Shown piece by piece: positions 15,960 to 24,750 of a stretch of 64,000 bases of DNA (positions are counted from its first letter, which is position 1; each line of letters begins with the position of its first letter). The notes below the pieces were generated by a model. That model was given only the letters and a program-made list of their open reading frames with translations, searched no databases and was not told the origin of the DNA. The stretch is from Actinomadura coerulea (GTDB lineage: Bacteria > Actinomycetota > Actinomycetes > Streptosporangiales > Streptosporangiaceae): assembly GCF_014208105.1 (NCBI RefSeq), contig NZ_JACHMQ010000001.1, positions 62,001 to 126,000 on the forward strand, in the 5' to 3' direction. A program made the translations under genes and the position numbers.

Positions 15960-16934
15960 TCAGGGGATGAGGATGGTCTTGCCGCTTGTGCGGCCGGCTT
16001 CGGCGTCCCGGTGCACGGCCGGGAGTTCGGCGAGCGGACGGGCTGCCGCGACGTCCACGCGCACCTCGCCGCCGTCGATGAGGGTGATGAGTTCGGCGAG
16101 TTGGGCGGGGTCGTTGCGGGCGACGAAGTGCGTGCCCGTCACGCCCGATCCGGGCGGGGGCTTCACCGGGACGGTGATCGAGACGAGGGAACCGCCAGGG
16201 CGGACGGCGCGGCACAGTGCTTCCGCGGCCTCGGGCGGTATCGGGACGAGGTTGAACACCAGATCCACCGGCCGGTCCAGCGCCTGCTGCGGGGTGACCC
16301 GCGTGTAGTCGATGGTCTGCTCGGCGCCGTAGCCGCGGACCCGGTCGGCGCTGCGCGGCCCGGCGGTGGCGATGACGCGGGCGCCCGCGCGCCGGGCCAG
16401 CTGGACGGCGAACATGCCCACGCCGCCGCCCGCGCCGTTGACGAGGATCCGCGTGCCCGGCCCGATGCGGGCGTGGTCGAACAACCCCTGCCAGGCGGTC
16501 AGGCCGGCGACCGGGATCGCCGCGGCGTGGGCGAGCGGGAGCCTCGAAGGCGCGCGGACCAGCCGGGCGGCGGAAGCGGTCAGGTATTCGGCCGCCGCGC
16601 CGCCCTCGTCGAGGCGGCCGACGACGCGGTCGCCGATCGCGAAGCGCTCGGCGCCGTCCCCTGCCTCGACGACCGTCCCCGCGGCCTCGGAGCCGAGGAT
16701 GAACGGCAGGTCCAGCCGGACGATGTCCCGCATCATGCCGGCCCGGAAGCCGACGTCCGAGGGGTTGAACCCGGCGGCCGCGACACGCACCAGCACCTCG
16801 CCCGGTCCCGGGGCCGGGCGGGGGACCCGCTCATGACGGATCACGTCGGGCCCGCCGAAGGCGTGGACGCGCGCCGCCGTCATCGTCGCGCTCGGGCTCG
16901 CGGCGCGGCGATCCGATCGGGGTTCTGGTGTCAT
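15960..16934 (-). CDS. zinc-independent MDR reductase (quinone oxidoreductase type)
   Basis: 324 aa, ATG 16934. The medium-chain dehydrogenase fold is clear: GFNPSDVGFRAG near residue 50, a nucleotide-binding NGAGGGVGMFAVQLAR near 155-170 and GKTILIP at the C-terminus. It lacks the zinc-ligand cysteines of alcohol dehydrogenases, which places it with NADPH:quinone oxidoreductases. It is divergent from an AraC regulator at 17105 and upstream of a small membrane protein, so the AraC protein probably controls this pair. The substrate is unknown. Confidence 0.88.
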   Translation of the reverse strand: MTPEPRSDRRAASPSATMTAARVHAFGGPDVIRHERVPRPAPGPGEVLVRVAAAGFNPSDVGFRAGMMRDIVRLDLPFILGSEAAGTVVEAGDGAERFAIGDRVVGRLDEGGAAAEYLTASAARLVRAPSRLPLAHAAAIPVAGLTAWQGLFDHARIGPGTRILVNGAGGGVGMFAVQLARRAGARVIATAGPRSADRVRGYGAEQTIDYTRVTPQQALDRPVDLVFNLVPIPPEAAEALCRAVRPGGSLVSITVPVKPPPGSGVTGTHFVARNDPAQLAELITLIDGGEVRVDVAAARPLAELPAVHRDAEAGRTSGKTILIP

Positions 16935-17104
16935 GAGTCGTCCTTGGTCATAGAGGGAGCGAGACCGCGCTCCGGTCCGGTGCGCATGCTCGCGGATCTC
17001 GAGTGATTCGACCGTAGGGCCGGTGCCGTGGACGACCAATGCCTGTCTGTCTCGGATTCTTAAGCGAGCGTCTCCTTGATGAGCACCATCGCTAGGATCC
17101 GAGG

Positions 17105-18094
17105 ATGGACGTGCTGAGCGACGTGATAGCCGTGATGCGCACCGGTGAGCCGCGATCGGCGCTGGTCGAATGGACGGCGCCGTGGGGGCAGCGGTTCCGG
17201 GCGGCGCCGGGGGCGGCGGGATTCCAAGTCGTCTTGCGCGGTTCCTGCTGGTTCATCCCTGAAGGGGGCGACCCGTTCCCGCTGGCCGCCGGTGACGTGG
17301 TGTTCCTTCCGCGTGAGAGCCGGCACGGCCTGGCCGACGCTCCGTCCACGCCCTTGGCCGAGCACGTCTGCGACCCGCGCGAGGACGTCAGGTTCGAGCG
17401 CAGGCACGCCGCCGCGCCGATCGGACGGGCGGGCGCCGGCTCCCCGGCCACGGTGACGCTGTGCGGGGCCTACGAACTCGACGCCGCCCGCGTCCACCCG
17501 CTGCTCGACGACCTGCCTCCGGTGCTGCGTCTGCCCGCTCGGCCGGGACGCCATCCCCGACTGCGCGCCGCGGTCGATCTGCTCGGCGCGGAACTCGACG
17601 ACCCCCAGCCGGGCACCGGCGCCCTCGTACCCGCTCTGCTGGACACGCTGCTGCTCTACATCCTGCGGGCGTGGTTCGCCGAGCAGCCGGTGGGCGGCGG
17701 GGCCACCGGGTGGGCGGCGGCGCTCGCCGATCCGGCGATCAGTGCCGCCCTGGAGGCGCTCCACGACGATCCCGCGCGTCCGTGGACCGTCGCCGGCCTG
17801 GGCGCGCACGCGGGGCTGTCGCGGGCCGCCTTCTCCCGCCGCTTCACGGCGCTCGTGGGGCGGCCGCCGCTGGCCTACCTGACCTGGTGGCGGTTGACGA
17901 CCGCGATGCGGCTGCTGCGCGACTCCGACGCCCCTCTGAACGTCGTGGCGGAGCAGGTCGGATACGGCTCGGAGTACGCGTTCGCCAACGCGTTCAAACG
18001 CGAGTTCGCCGTTCCGCCCGGACGCTACCGGCGCGACAGCCGCTCTCCCGGCAGGCCGGTGCCGGCGGACTCCGGTCTCGCCCCGCGCGCCTGA
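17105..18094 (+). CDS. AraC-family transcriptional regulator with cupin domain
   Basis: 329 aa, ATG 17105 with GAGG directly before and TAGGAT (17093-17098) 6 nt upstream. Residues 1-170 form a cupin/AraC-binding-like domain (LRGSCWFIPEGG, LAAGDVVFLPRESRHGL). The C-terminal part holds two HTH motifs at about 220-310 (AGLSRAAFSRRFTALVG and QVGYGSEYAFANAFKREFAV). Divergent from the quinone oxidoreductase gene, which is its probable target. Inducer unknown. Confidence 0.9.
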   Translation: MDVLSDVIAVMRTGEPRSALVEWTAPWGQRFRAAPGAAGFQVVLRGSCWFIPEGGDPFPLAAGDVVFLPRESRHGLADAPSTPLAEHVCDPREDVRFERRHAAAPIGRAGAGSPATVTLCGAYELDAARVHPLLDDLPPVLRLPARPGRHPRLRAAVDLLGAELDDPQPGTGALVPALLDTLLLYILRAWFAEQPVGGGATGWAAALADPAISAALEALHDDPARPWTVAGLGAHAGLSRAAFSRRFTALVGRPPLAYLTWWRLTTAMRLLRDSDAPLNVVAEQVGYGSEYAFANAFKREFAVPPGRYRRDSRSPGRPVPADSGLAPRA

Positions 18095-18308
18095 GGTCAC
18101 TCCCGCGCCGCGGCCCGCGCGTCCACGCCGCGCGGCGCGGATCGGCGGGCGCACCGCGGCGATCTTCGAGGTCGCCCGCACACCACCTGGCTAGCCGCCC
18201 AAATCCATCACGCCCTGGGTCTCGGCAACCCGAGGCCCGCGTCCGGCGGCGCGGTACGAACCGAAGACGGCACGTGGCGCATATGACCGCGATCCGCCGG
18301 GAGGGCGG

Positions 18309-19295
18309 TCACGCCAGCCGCACGGAGACGTTGCCTCGGTGGTCCCCCCGGAGCATGGACAGGAAGGCGCCGGGCACGCCGTCGATGCCGGTCTCGATCA
18401 CTGTCCGCGGGTACACGAAGCGCCCCTGTCCGAGCGATGTGCGGAAGTGGTGGTGCCAGGCGGAGACCTGCTCGGGCGTGTGGTGGCAGGAGAACGGGAG
18501 CAACTCGACCTGCCTGGCCTGGGCGGCGGCCCGGTCGGGTTCGGGGAAGCGATCGGGGGCGCCGCCCAACTGGGTGGACAGCGAACCGCACAGGGCGAAC
18601 CGCGCCCCCGGCGCGGCGACCTGGAGCGCGGCGTCGTACAGCGCCCCTCCGACCGTGTCGAAGAAGACGGTGATGCCCTCAGGGGCCAGTTCCTTGAGCG
18701 CCGCGAGCGGGTCGTGGTGGTAGTCGAAGGCGGCGTCGAAGCCGAGTTCGCCGACGAGGTAGTCCGCCTTGGCCTGGCTGCCCGCGCTGCCGATGACCTT
18801 CCTCGCTCCCAGGTCGCGGGCGATCTGCCCGGCCAGTGAGCCGACGCCGCCGGCCGCGCCGGAGACGAACACGATGTCGCCTTGGCCGACCTTCGCCACT
18901 TCGGCGATGCCGTAGTAGGCGGTCGGCCCCTGCGCCAGGTAGTGACCGGGGTCGGGGTAGGCCTCCGGGTCCAACTTGACGTAGGAGACCGCCGGGCCCG
19001 CCGAGTGCGTGCTCCAGCCGCTCATCGACTGGACCAGGTCGCCCTCTTCCAGGTCGGGGGAGGCCGAGCGCAGCACGGTGCCGATCGCCATGACACCGAC
19101 CCGCTGGCCCGGCTGCCAGGCCGGGATCGGAAGGCCGCAGTCGGGGCGCATGAGTTCGAGGTAGGTGGCGGCAAGGCCCAGGTAGTCGGTGCGCACGACG
19201 ACCTCCCCGTCGATCTGCGTCTCGGCGACGGTGAAGTGCTCGGGCCCGGGGGCGGCCGCGATCTGGCAGGTCAGGCGGACCTCGCGATTCATCAT
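18309..19295 (-). CDS. NADP-dependent MDR oxidoreductase (CurA / prostaglandin reductase-like)
   Basis: 328 aa, ATG at 19295. It matches the MDR005/leukotriene B4 dehydrogenase group: N-terminal CQIAAAPGPEHF, the central AQGPTAYYGI and the nucleotide-binding SGAAGGVGSLAGQIA. Members reduce alpha,beta-unsaturated ketones and aldehydes with NADPH. Divergent from a WYL-domain regulator across a gap containing a perfect 8-bp inverted repeat, which suggests direct control. The 214-nt gap on its other side (18095-18308) shows nothing recognisable. Confidence 0.88.
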   Translation of the reverse strand: MMNREVRLTCQIAAAPGPEHFTVAETQIDGEVVVRTDYLGLAATYLELMRPDCGLPIPAWQPGQRVGVMAIGTVLRSASPDLEEGDLVQSMSGWSTHSAGPAVSYVKLDPEAYPDPGHYLAQGPTAYYGIAEVAKVGQGDIVFVSGAAGGVGSLAGQIARDLGARKVIGSAGSQAKADYLVGELGFDAAFDYHHDPLAALKELAPEGITVFFDTVGGALYDAALQVAAPGARFALCGSLSTQLGGAPDRFPEPDRAAAQARQVELLPFSCHHTPEQVSAWHHHFRTSLGQGRFVYPRTVIETGIDGVPGAFLSMLRGDHRGNVSVRLA

Positions 19296-19313
19296 GCAGG
19301 CGACGCTATCCAC

Positions 19314-19340
19314 CCTTCCGGCCACTTTCTGTCCGGAAGG
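19314..19340. promoter_or_regulatory. inverted repeat between MDR reductase and WYL regulator
   Basis: CCTTCCGG (19314-19321) and CCGGAAGG (19333-19340) are perfect 8-bp arms with an 11-nt spacer, centred in the 61-nt divergent gap. It is the best operator candidate for the WYL protein. Confidence 0.6.
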
Positions 19341-19356
19341 ACGGGATGATGGAGAT

Positions 19357-20334
19357 ATGGCCAACACCAGTTCCCGCACGCTCGCGCTGCTGTCGCTGCT
19401 GCAGTCGCACCGCCACTGGTCCGGCGCCGATCTGGCCGACCGCCTCGGTGTCTCCGAACGCACCCTGCGACGGGATGTCGACCGCCTGCGTGAACTGGGG
19501 TACCCGGTGCGGGCGTCCCGGGGGACCGATGGCGGCTATCAGCTGGCGCCCGGGGCCGTCCTGCCGCCGTTGCTGCTGGACGACGAGGAGGGCGTGGCGC
19601 TGGCGGTCGGCATGGGCAACGCCGCGCAGAGCGGGATCGCGGACGTGGAAGAGGCGGCGGTGCGCGCGTTGACCAAGGTGATGCAGGTCCTCCCGCCACG
19701 CCTTCGGGCGCGGGTGAACGCGCTGCGCGCGATGACCGTCTCCGCGACGCCCACCGGTCCGGTCGTCCCGGCGGAGGTGCTGACCGCGATCGCCCAGGCG
19801 TGCCGGGACGAGGAACGGATGCGCTTCGACTACACGGCGCGCGGGGGCTCGCAGACCGAACGGGAGGTGGAACCGCACCGTCTCGTGGCGCTGGGAGGAC
19901 GCTGGTACCTGGTGGCCTATGACCTGGCCAGGCACGACTGGCGCAGCTTCCGCCTCGACCGGCTGACCCGGCCGCGCAGCACCGGTGCCGGGTTCCGGCA
20001 ACGCCCCCTGCCCGGCGGGGACGCCGCCGCGTTCGTCCGGGCCTCGGCCCACGTGCCGTCCGCTCACACGGTCGTCGCGTTGGTCCACGCACCCGCCGAA
20101 CACGTACGCCGGATGGTCGGCCAATGGGGCGGCATCGAACCGGTCGGCCTGGACCGCTGCCGGCTCACGATGGTGTCCACCAGCCTGGACTGGCCCACGC
20201 AGGCGCTCGGCAACGTCGGCGCCGAATTCGACGTGATCGAACCGCCCGAATTCGTCGATCACCTGAAAAATTGGGGAACGCGCTTCCTCAACGCCGCCGC
20301 CAGGTCGGCGGCCCCGACCGAGGAGAAGCTCTAG
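19357..20334 (+). CDS. WYL-domain transcriptional regulator
   Basis: 325 aa, ATG 19357. Residues 1-60 are a DeoR/HTH_11-type helix-turn-helix (LADRLGVSERTLRRDVDRL), and residues about 140-225 a WYL domain with the naming motif in GGRWYLVAYD, followed by a WCX-type C-terminal region. WYL domains sense ligands or nucleic acids. Divergent from the MDR reductase with a perfect inverted repeat between, so it likely represses that gene. The start codon is only 2 nt from GGAG, so translation may be weak or leaderless. Confidence 0.88.
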   Translation: MANTSSRTLALLSLLQSHRHWSGADLADRLGVSERTLRRDVDRLRELGYPVRASRGTDGGYQLAPGAVLPPLLLDDEEGVALAVGMGNAAQSGIADVEEAAVRALTKVMQVLPPRLRARVNALRAMTVSATPTGPVVPAEVLTAIAQACRDEERMRFDYTARGGSQTEREVEPHRLVALGGRWYLVAYDLARHDWRSFRLDRLTRPRSTGAGFRQRPLPGGDAAAFVRASAHVPSAHTVVALVHAPAEHVRRMVGQWGGIEPVGLDRCRLTMVSTSLDWPTQALGNVGAEFDVIEPPEFVDHLKNWGTRFLNAAARSAAPTEEKL

Positions 20335-21260
20335 CGGTTCGTCAGGGCCGCCCCGTGCATGGCGGTACGGAGCGCACCCGGTGCTGGCGCGCCCGGCCGC
20401 TGACAGAAGGGGCCGGCAAGGTCGTCTTCGCGGTTCTCGACCCGTGGCGGACATGCGAGAGGGGCGGCCCCCCCGACCGCCCCTCCGCGTCCTCGAAAGA
20501 ACTCCGCCCGGTGGGGCCATTCCCTGCCCCGGGCGTTCGTAGAACATGGTAGTCGAATGGACGTTGTCGAAGAACTGGAAATGAGGAATCTCGTAAGTGC
20601 GAAGGGAAGGTGACCGGCTTCGCCCGTCTGCCCGGTCGTCGTCCTACTTGCCCGAATGTGTCGGAGAGGTCGCGTCCGCGAGAGCCTCCGGGGAGGGGAA
20701 ATCATTCACGATCACATCTCCCTGGAAGGGGTATTTGTGCGGAATTCCTCTCCTGACCTTGGGTGTTAACTGTCATCATGTGCCGAAGTAAGAGTATGGG
20801 AGAGGGGGTGTGCGGGCTCGCCGCCGCAAGGTGATTCGCGGGTGGGTTAAAGTCGGATTTGTCGCGATCGTTGGATCGGTTAATGCACGTGAAAATGGAT
20901 TCCTTGATGCGATGAGAACTGAGATGTTTGGTTAGGCTTCCCTGTGTTCGAAGGAGGCGCGGGGGCCCCCGGGGCGGTCGGAGCGCCGGGAGGCCGCGCG
21001 CAATTCACGGCAATTTCGCGCCGATCGCTTCAGTGGGCCGGCCGGTGGGGGGTAGCTCGTCGCGCCGGTGCTCTCCCGGCTCGCGGGCGAGGGTCGTGGA
21101 CGGGACGGGCCCGCGCCGCATGATCTCGGCCTTCCGCCTCCGCAGCGGTGCGCGAGCAGCCGCACCCGCTGCGGGTCGGTGATCTCCTGCCGCATGTCCT
21201 TGGCTGACGGATGAGGTTGTGGTCAACTTAAATCGCTGGCGATGGGGGAGTGGGAGCCGA
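20335..21260. other. gene-poor stretch between WYL and XRE genes
   Basis: 926 nt with no convincing ORF on either strand. It contains a perfect 9-bp hairpin with a C7GA loop (20459-20485) and, from about 20560 to 20940, a run clearly lower in GC than the rest of the window. I see no tRNA, riboswitch or transposon end. It could hold an unannotated small RNA or decayed DNA. Confidence 0.5.
20459..20485 (+). terminator. GC-rich hairpin downstream of the WYL gene
   Basis: GAGGGGCGG (20459-20467) pairs perfectly with CCGCCCCTC (20477-20485); the loop is seven C plus GA. There is no T-run. It lies 125 nt after the WYL stop codon. Confidence 0.35.
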
Positions 21261-21707
21261 ATGCAGCGTCATGTGGACGAGGTGCCGCCGGGAGCGTCGC
21301 TCGCCGAGAGGGTCGAGTGGCTGATCCAGAACCTCTGGCCGGCGGACGCGGAGCCGCCGCGCAACAACGTCGAGACGGCCGCGGCCATCGCGCACGCCAC
21401 CGGTGAGGACATCTCGTCCACCACCGTGTGGAAGCTGCGCACCGGGCGGCAGGAGAACCCGCAGCTGAAGACGCTGACGGCGCTCGCCACGTTCTTCGGC
21501 GTGCCGATCGGCTACTTCGGCTTCGCCGGAGAGTCCGAGCCCATCGGCGAGGACCTCACGCTGAAGGCCCTGCGCCGGGACGTCGAGCAGGGCGTCATCC
21601 GGCCCGAGGTGCTGCGCGCCCTGGTCGACCTGTCCCCGGAGGCGCGCTGGGTCGTGGACGAGATGATCCTCGCCGCCGCCGAGGCCGACCGCGTGCGCCG
21701 TGCCTGA
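21261..21707 (+). CDS. XRE/EspR-like helix-turn-helix protein
   Basis: 148 aa from ATG 21261 with GGGAG upstream; a GTG at 21219 would add 14 residues. The N-terminal half is an HTH like that of mycobacterial EspR: LAERVEWLIQNLW, then ISSTTVWKLRTGRQENPQL as recognition region and ALATFFGVPIGYF. The C-terminal half is a helical dimerisation-like tail. EspR-type proteins bind promoter DNA as nucleoid-associated regulators. It lies 88 nt before the nuo-like operon in the same direction and may regulate it. The EspR likeness is by motif only. Confidence 0.78.
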   Translation: MQRHVDEVPPGASLAERVEWLIQNLWPADAEPPRNNVETAAAIAHATGEDISSTTVWKLRTGRQENPQLKTLTALATFFGVPIGYFGFAGESEPIGEDLTLKALRRDVEQGVIRPEVLRALVDLSPEARWVVDEMILAAAEADRVRRA

Positions 21708-21795
21708 CGGCGCGCGGGCGGCGCCGGCCGATGTTTCACCGGGGAGCTGATCAGGTAGAGGGCGACTAGCACGTCACCCGTACCCCGGAGGGGCA

Positions 21796-22140
21796 ATGCC
21801 GCCGTTCGCCGCCGTCCTCTCGGTCCTCGGGCTGGTGGTCGCCCTGATCGCCGGGGTCTACGCCGTCCCGTCCGCGACGGCGCCCCGCGGGTTCGAGAGC
21901 GGGCCGTTCCTGTCGGGGGCGCGTCCGGCCGAGCACGCGGTGTCGAGGTACCACGTGCGCTGGTACACGGTGTCGATGGTCTTCCTCGCCTTCGACATGG
22001 AGATGGTCTTCATGTTCCCGTGGGCGCTCGTCGTCGCGTCGATCGGCGTCAAGGCGGTCGTCGAGATGTTCGCCTTCCTGGCGCTGCTGCTGGTCGGCGT
22101 CCTCTACGCGTGGCGGGAGGGGGTGTTCCGGTGGGCCTGA
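21796..22140 (+). CDS. nuoA: NADH-quinone oxidoreductase-like subunit A
   Basis: 114 aa, ATG behind GGAGGGGCA. Three transmembrane helices as in NuoA, with the conserved loop FESGP (here without the usual cysteine) and FDMEMVFMFPWA, the FDxExxFLxPWA motif of the family. It opens an operon of eight tightly overlapping genes to 29237. Its cytoplasmic loop normally helps form the quinone site with NuoD and NuoH, yet no normal NuoB or NuoD is present here. Confidence 0.88.
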   Translation: MPPFAAVLSVLGLVVALIAGVYAVPSATAPRGFESGPFLSGARPAEHAVSRYHVRWYTVSMVFLAFDMEMVFMFPWALVVASIGVKAVVEMFAFLALLLVGVLYAWREGVFRWA

Positions 22141-23012
22141 GACGGTCCATGGGGCTCGGACGGCTCGCGGTGCGGCACCCGTTCGTCGTCTCGGCCGCGG
22201 ACGGGACGCGCGACCGGCTCGCGGTCGAGCGGGCGCTGCGCGGACGACGGTGGCGTCCCGCCCTGTCGCCCGCGGAGACGGGGATGCTCGTGGTGTGCGG
22301 GAATCCCGGGCCCGCGCTGGCCGAGGCCATCGACGTGGTCTGGCGGGACATGCCGGAGCCGCGCGTGCGCGCCTCGGTCTCCGACCTGGACGGCGTGGCC
22401 GGAGCGCCGCGTCCCGCGCTCGACCTGGACGCCGGCATGGCCGACCGGGCCGACGACCGGGACGGTCTGAAGCTGGACGTCCTCCATGTGCCGCTCGGTC
22501 CCGTGCTGTCGTACTGGCCGGCGGGGCTGCGCGTCGACCTGACCTTGCAGGGCGACGTCGTCCAGTCGGCCGAGGCCACCGCCGTCGACAGCGGCGGCGG
22601 CGGGACGTTCTGGACGCGGGAGCGCCAGGCGGCGTCCCGCCTGGACAGCCTTTCCCGGCTGCTGCACGTGGCGGGATGGGAGGCGGCCGGGGAGCGCGCC
22701 GCGGTGCTGCGCGACGACGCCCTGAACGGGACCGCCGACGACGTCCTGGCGCGGCGGTTCGCGCGGTTCGCCCGGATGGTCGGGCGGTCGCGCGCGCTGG
22801 CATGGATGACGCGGGGCTTGGTGAAGGACCGGCTGGACGGCTGGCTCGGCGACGTCGGCGCGGCCCTGGAAGGACGGCCCGTCCGGCCGCGCGGGACGTG
22901 GGACGAGACGGCGGCCGTCCTGCCCGTGCTGCTCGAAGGGGCGGAACTGGCCCGGGCCCGGTTGATCGTCGCGAGCCTGGACCCCGACCTCGGGGCGGTC
23001 GCCGATGGTTGA
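22131..23012 (+). CDS. degenerate fused NuoB/NuoD-like protein
   Basis: 293 aa from GTG 22131 (GGAGGGGG 7 nt before), overlapping nuoA by 10 nt and nuoH by 8 nt. Residues about 44-84 keep the C-terminal NuoB pattern, with MLVVCGNPGPALAEAI and MPEPR, but only one cysteine exists in the whole protein, so the N2 4Fe-4S cluster cannot form. Residues about 119-147 (GPVLSYWPAGLRVDL and QGDVV) and 168-195 (ASRLDSLSRLLHVAGW) resemble the NuoD start and DRLDY region, without the catalytic residues. It therefore looks like a non-redox connector. This reading rests on motif comparison and should be tested by structure prediction. Confidence 0.55.
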   Translation: MGLRRSMGLGRLAVRHPFVVSAADGTRDRLAVERALRGRRWRPALSPAETGMLVVCGNPGPALAEAIDVVWRDMPEPRVRASVSDLDGVAGAPRPALDLDAGMADRADDRDGLKLDVLHVPLGPVLSYWPAGLRVDLTLQGDVVQSAEATAVDSGGGGTFWTRERQAASRLDSLSRLLHVAGWEAAGERAAVLRDDALNGTADDVLARRFARFARMVGRSRALAWMTRGLVKDRLDGWLGDVGAALEGRPVRPRGTWDETAAVLPVLLEGAELARARLIVASLDPDLGAVADG

Positions 23013-23868
23013 GGTGCTGGTCCTCGGCGTCCTCGCGGTCGCGGCGGCGTCGTTCGGCGGCGCGCTCGCCGGACGCCCGGCCGAGCCGTTCCGCGAAGCC
23101 GCGCGGCTGCTGACGACGCAGTGGCGCGTCACGGCCCGGGCGGACGTGCTGCTCACCAGGATCGGCGTCGTGTCGCTGCCGGTGGCGGCGGCGCTGGCGG
23201 CGCTGGTGGTGCCGTTCGGCGACCGCGTCGCGGTCGGGACGCGGGTCGGCGTCGTCTGGTTCAACGCGATGGAGGTCGTCGCGTGGGGATCGGTGTGGCT
23301 CGCGGGCTGGGGCGTCAACTCGGCGTTCGGGCTGGTCGGCGGGTACCGGTTCCTCGCGCAGGGGCTCGCCTACGAGCTGCCTCACATGTTCGCGCTCGTC
23401 ACCGCCGCGCTCGCCGCGCACTCGCTCGACCTGCGCGCCATCGGGCAGGCGCAGGACGGGCTGTGGTTCGCGGTCTGGATGCCGGTCGCGTTCGTCGTCT
23501 ACCTGGTCTCGGCTGCGGCGATGGCGTTCTGGGGGCCGTTCGACCATCCCGTCGGCGCCGACGTGGCCGGGGGCGTCCTGGCCGAGCTGTCCGGTCCCGA
23601 CCGGCTCGTCTTCCTGGCGGGACGCTACGGGCTGCTGGCCGTGGCCTCGGCCGTCGCCGTCCCGCTGTTCCTCGGCGGCGGCGCGGGACCGCTGCTGCCG
23701 GCGTGGCTGTGGTCGCTGCTGAAGACGTGCGCCGTCCTGGCGCTGCTGGTCTGGACGCGGCGGCGCGTCCCGGTGCTGCGCATGGACCGCGCCATGACCG
23801 CGGCGTGGACGGTCCTGATCCCGGCCTCGGTCCTGCAGATGCTCGTCGTCGCGATCGTCGTGGTGTGA
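23005..23868 (+). CDS. nuoH: NADH-quinone oxidoreductase-like subunit H
   Basis: 287 aa, ATG 23005, about 8 hydrophobic helices. NuoH hallmarks are modified but recognisable: GGYRFLAQGLAYELPHM in place of the LGALRAAAQMISYE loop, and FDHPVGADVAGGVLAELSG in place of the FDLPEAExELVxGxxxEYSG loop, with most of the conserved acidic residues lost. NuoH normally joins the membrane arm to the quinone site. The loss of these acids fits an operon that no longer couples to quinone reduction in the usual way. Confidence 0.85.
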   Translation: MVEVLVLGVLAVAAASFGGALAGRPAEPFREAARLLTTQWRVTARADVLLTRIGVVSLPVAAALAALVVPFGDRVAVGTRVGVVWFNAMEVVAWGSVWLAGWGVNSAFGLVGGYRFLAQGLAYELPHMFALVTAALAAHSLDLRAIGQAQDGLWFAVWMPVAFVVYLVSAAAMAFWGPFDHPVGADVAGGVLAELSGPDRLVFLAGRYGLLAVASAVAVPLFLGGGAGPLLPAWLWSLLKTCAVLALLVWTRRRVPVLRMDRAMTAAWTVLIPASVLQMLVVAIVVV

Positions 23869-23876
23869 GGGGGACC

Positions 23877-24404
23877 GTGGAGGCCGTCGCGTTCTGGGTG
23901 CTGGCCGCCGCCGCCGTCGGGGCGGGCGTCGCCGTGTTCGTCGTGGACTCGATGGCGCGGGCGACGTTCGCGCTGCTGGCCTCGTTCCTGTGCGTCGGCG
24001 GCGAGCTGCTGCTGATCGACCTGCACTACCTCGGCGTCCTGATCGTCCTCATGATGATCATGGAGATGCTGGTGATGGCCGTCTTCATGGTCATGTACAT
24101 GATGAACCCGGCCGGGCTGATGCCGATGACGATGCTGCACAACCGGCGGGGCGCGCTCGCGATCTCCGGTGGCGCCTTCGCCGCGCTGGCCGCCGGGGTG
24201 TTCACCGTCCCGTGGCCGGAGCGCGAGGGGCGCCCGCCGCGCGACCCCACGGTGGCGCTCGGCGAGGCGATCATGGGGCCGAAGATGCTGGTCATGATGG
24301 TGATCGGCGTCGCCATCCTGGCCACGATGATCGCGACGGTGGTGCTGTCCGCGCACCGGGGCCGCTATGACCGGGACCGCGACGGCGGGGAGGCGGCGCG
24401 ATGA
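23877..24404 (+). CDS. nuoJ: NADH-quinone oxidoreductase-like subunit J
   Basis: 175 aa, GTG 23877 with GAGGGGGA before. Five hydrophobic helices; the first helices and HYLGVLIVLMMIMEMLVMAV correspond to the conserved TM3 region of NuoJ, unusually rich in methionine. The C-terminus is a charged tail. It overlaps nuoK by 4 nt (ATGA). Confidence 0.85.
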   Translation: MEAVAFWVLAAAAVGAGVAVFVVDSMARATFALLASFLCVGGELLLIDLHYLGVLIVLMMIMEMLVMAVFMVMYMMNPAGLMPMTMLHNRRGALAISGGAFAALAAGVFTVPWPEREGRPPRDPTVALGEAIMGPKMLVMMVIGVAILATMIATVVLSAHRGRYDRDRDGGEAAR

Positions 24405-24706
24405 CGCTGGAGGCGTTCCTGCTGCTCGCCGCCGCGCTGTTCTGCGTGGGCCTGTTCGGCGCGCTGTCGCAGCAGTCGATCGTGATGCTGATGATGGGCC
24501 TGGAACTCATGGTCAACGGGATCGTGGTCGCCGCGGCCGCGTTCTGGTTCTGGGTGTCGCCCGGCGCGGCGGACGGGCAGGTCCTCGTCCTCGTCGCGAT
24601 CACGGTGATGGCGCTGGAGATGGCGATGGGGTTCGCCGTCGTCACCGCCCTGTTCCGGGCCCGCGACGTGGACACGACCGACGACGCGGGGGACCTCAGA
24701 GGATGA
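24401..24706 (+). CDS. nuoK: NADH-quinone oxidoreductase-like subunit K
   Basis: 101 aa, three transmembrane helices, homologous to MnhC/MrpC. The conserved glutamates in helix 2 and 3 are kept (MMGLELMVNG and VMALEMAMGFAVV), so the proton path through NuoK is probably intact. Starts in a 4-nt overlap with nuoJ and ends in a 4-nt overlap with a 15-codon ORF. Confidence 0.9.
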   Translation: MTLEAFLLLAAALFCVGLFGALSQQSIVMLMMGLELMVNGIVVAAAAFWFWVSPGAADGQVLVLVAITVMALEMAMGFAVVTALFRARDVDTTDDAGDLRG

Positions 24707-24750
24707 GCGGCGGGAGCGAGGCCGCCGGCCCGAGGGGAGCGCGCGGATGA
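24703..24750 (+). CDS. 15-codon coupling ORF between nuoK and nuoL
   Basis: MSGGSEAAGPRGARG. Its ATG overlaps the nuoK stop (ATGA at 24703-24706) and its stop overlaps the nuoL start (ATGA at 24747-24750), so ribosomes could pass from nuoK to nuoL without leaving the mRNA. The composition suggests no function of its own. GAGGGGAG inside it also serves as Shine-Dalgarno for nuoL. Confidence 0.45.
   Translation: MSGGSEAAGPRGARG

Noticed and set aside
20459..20485. Possible 6C-type actinobacterial RNA because of a hairpin with a run of C in the loop
   Set aside because: 6C RNA needs two such hairpins; only one is present here, and no promoter or terminator fits.
21766..23547. Long antisense frame through nuoA, the NuoB/D-like gene and nuoH
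   Set aside because: The product is Arg/Pro-rich with no domain pattern, while the sense strand has coupled genes with recognisable motifs.
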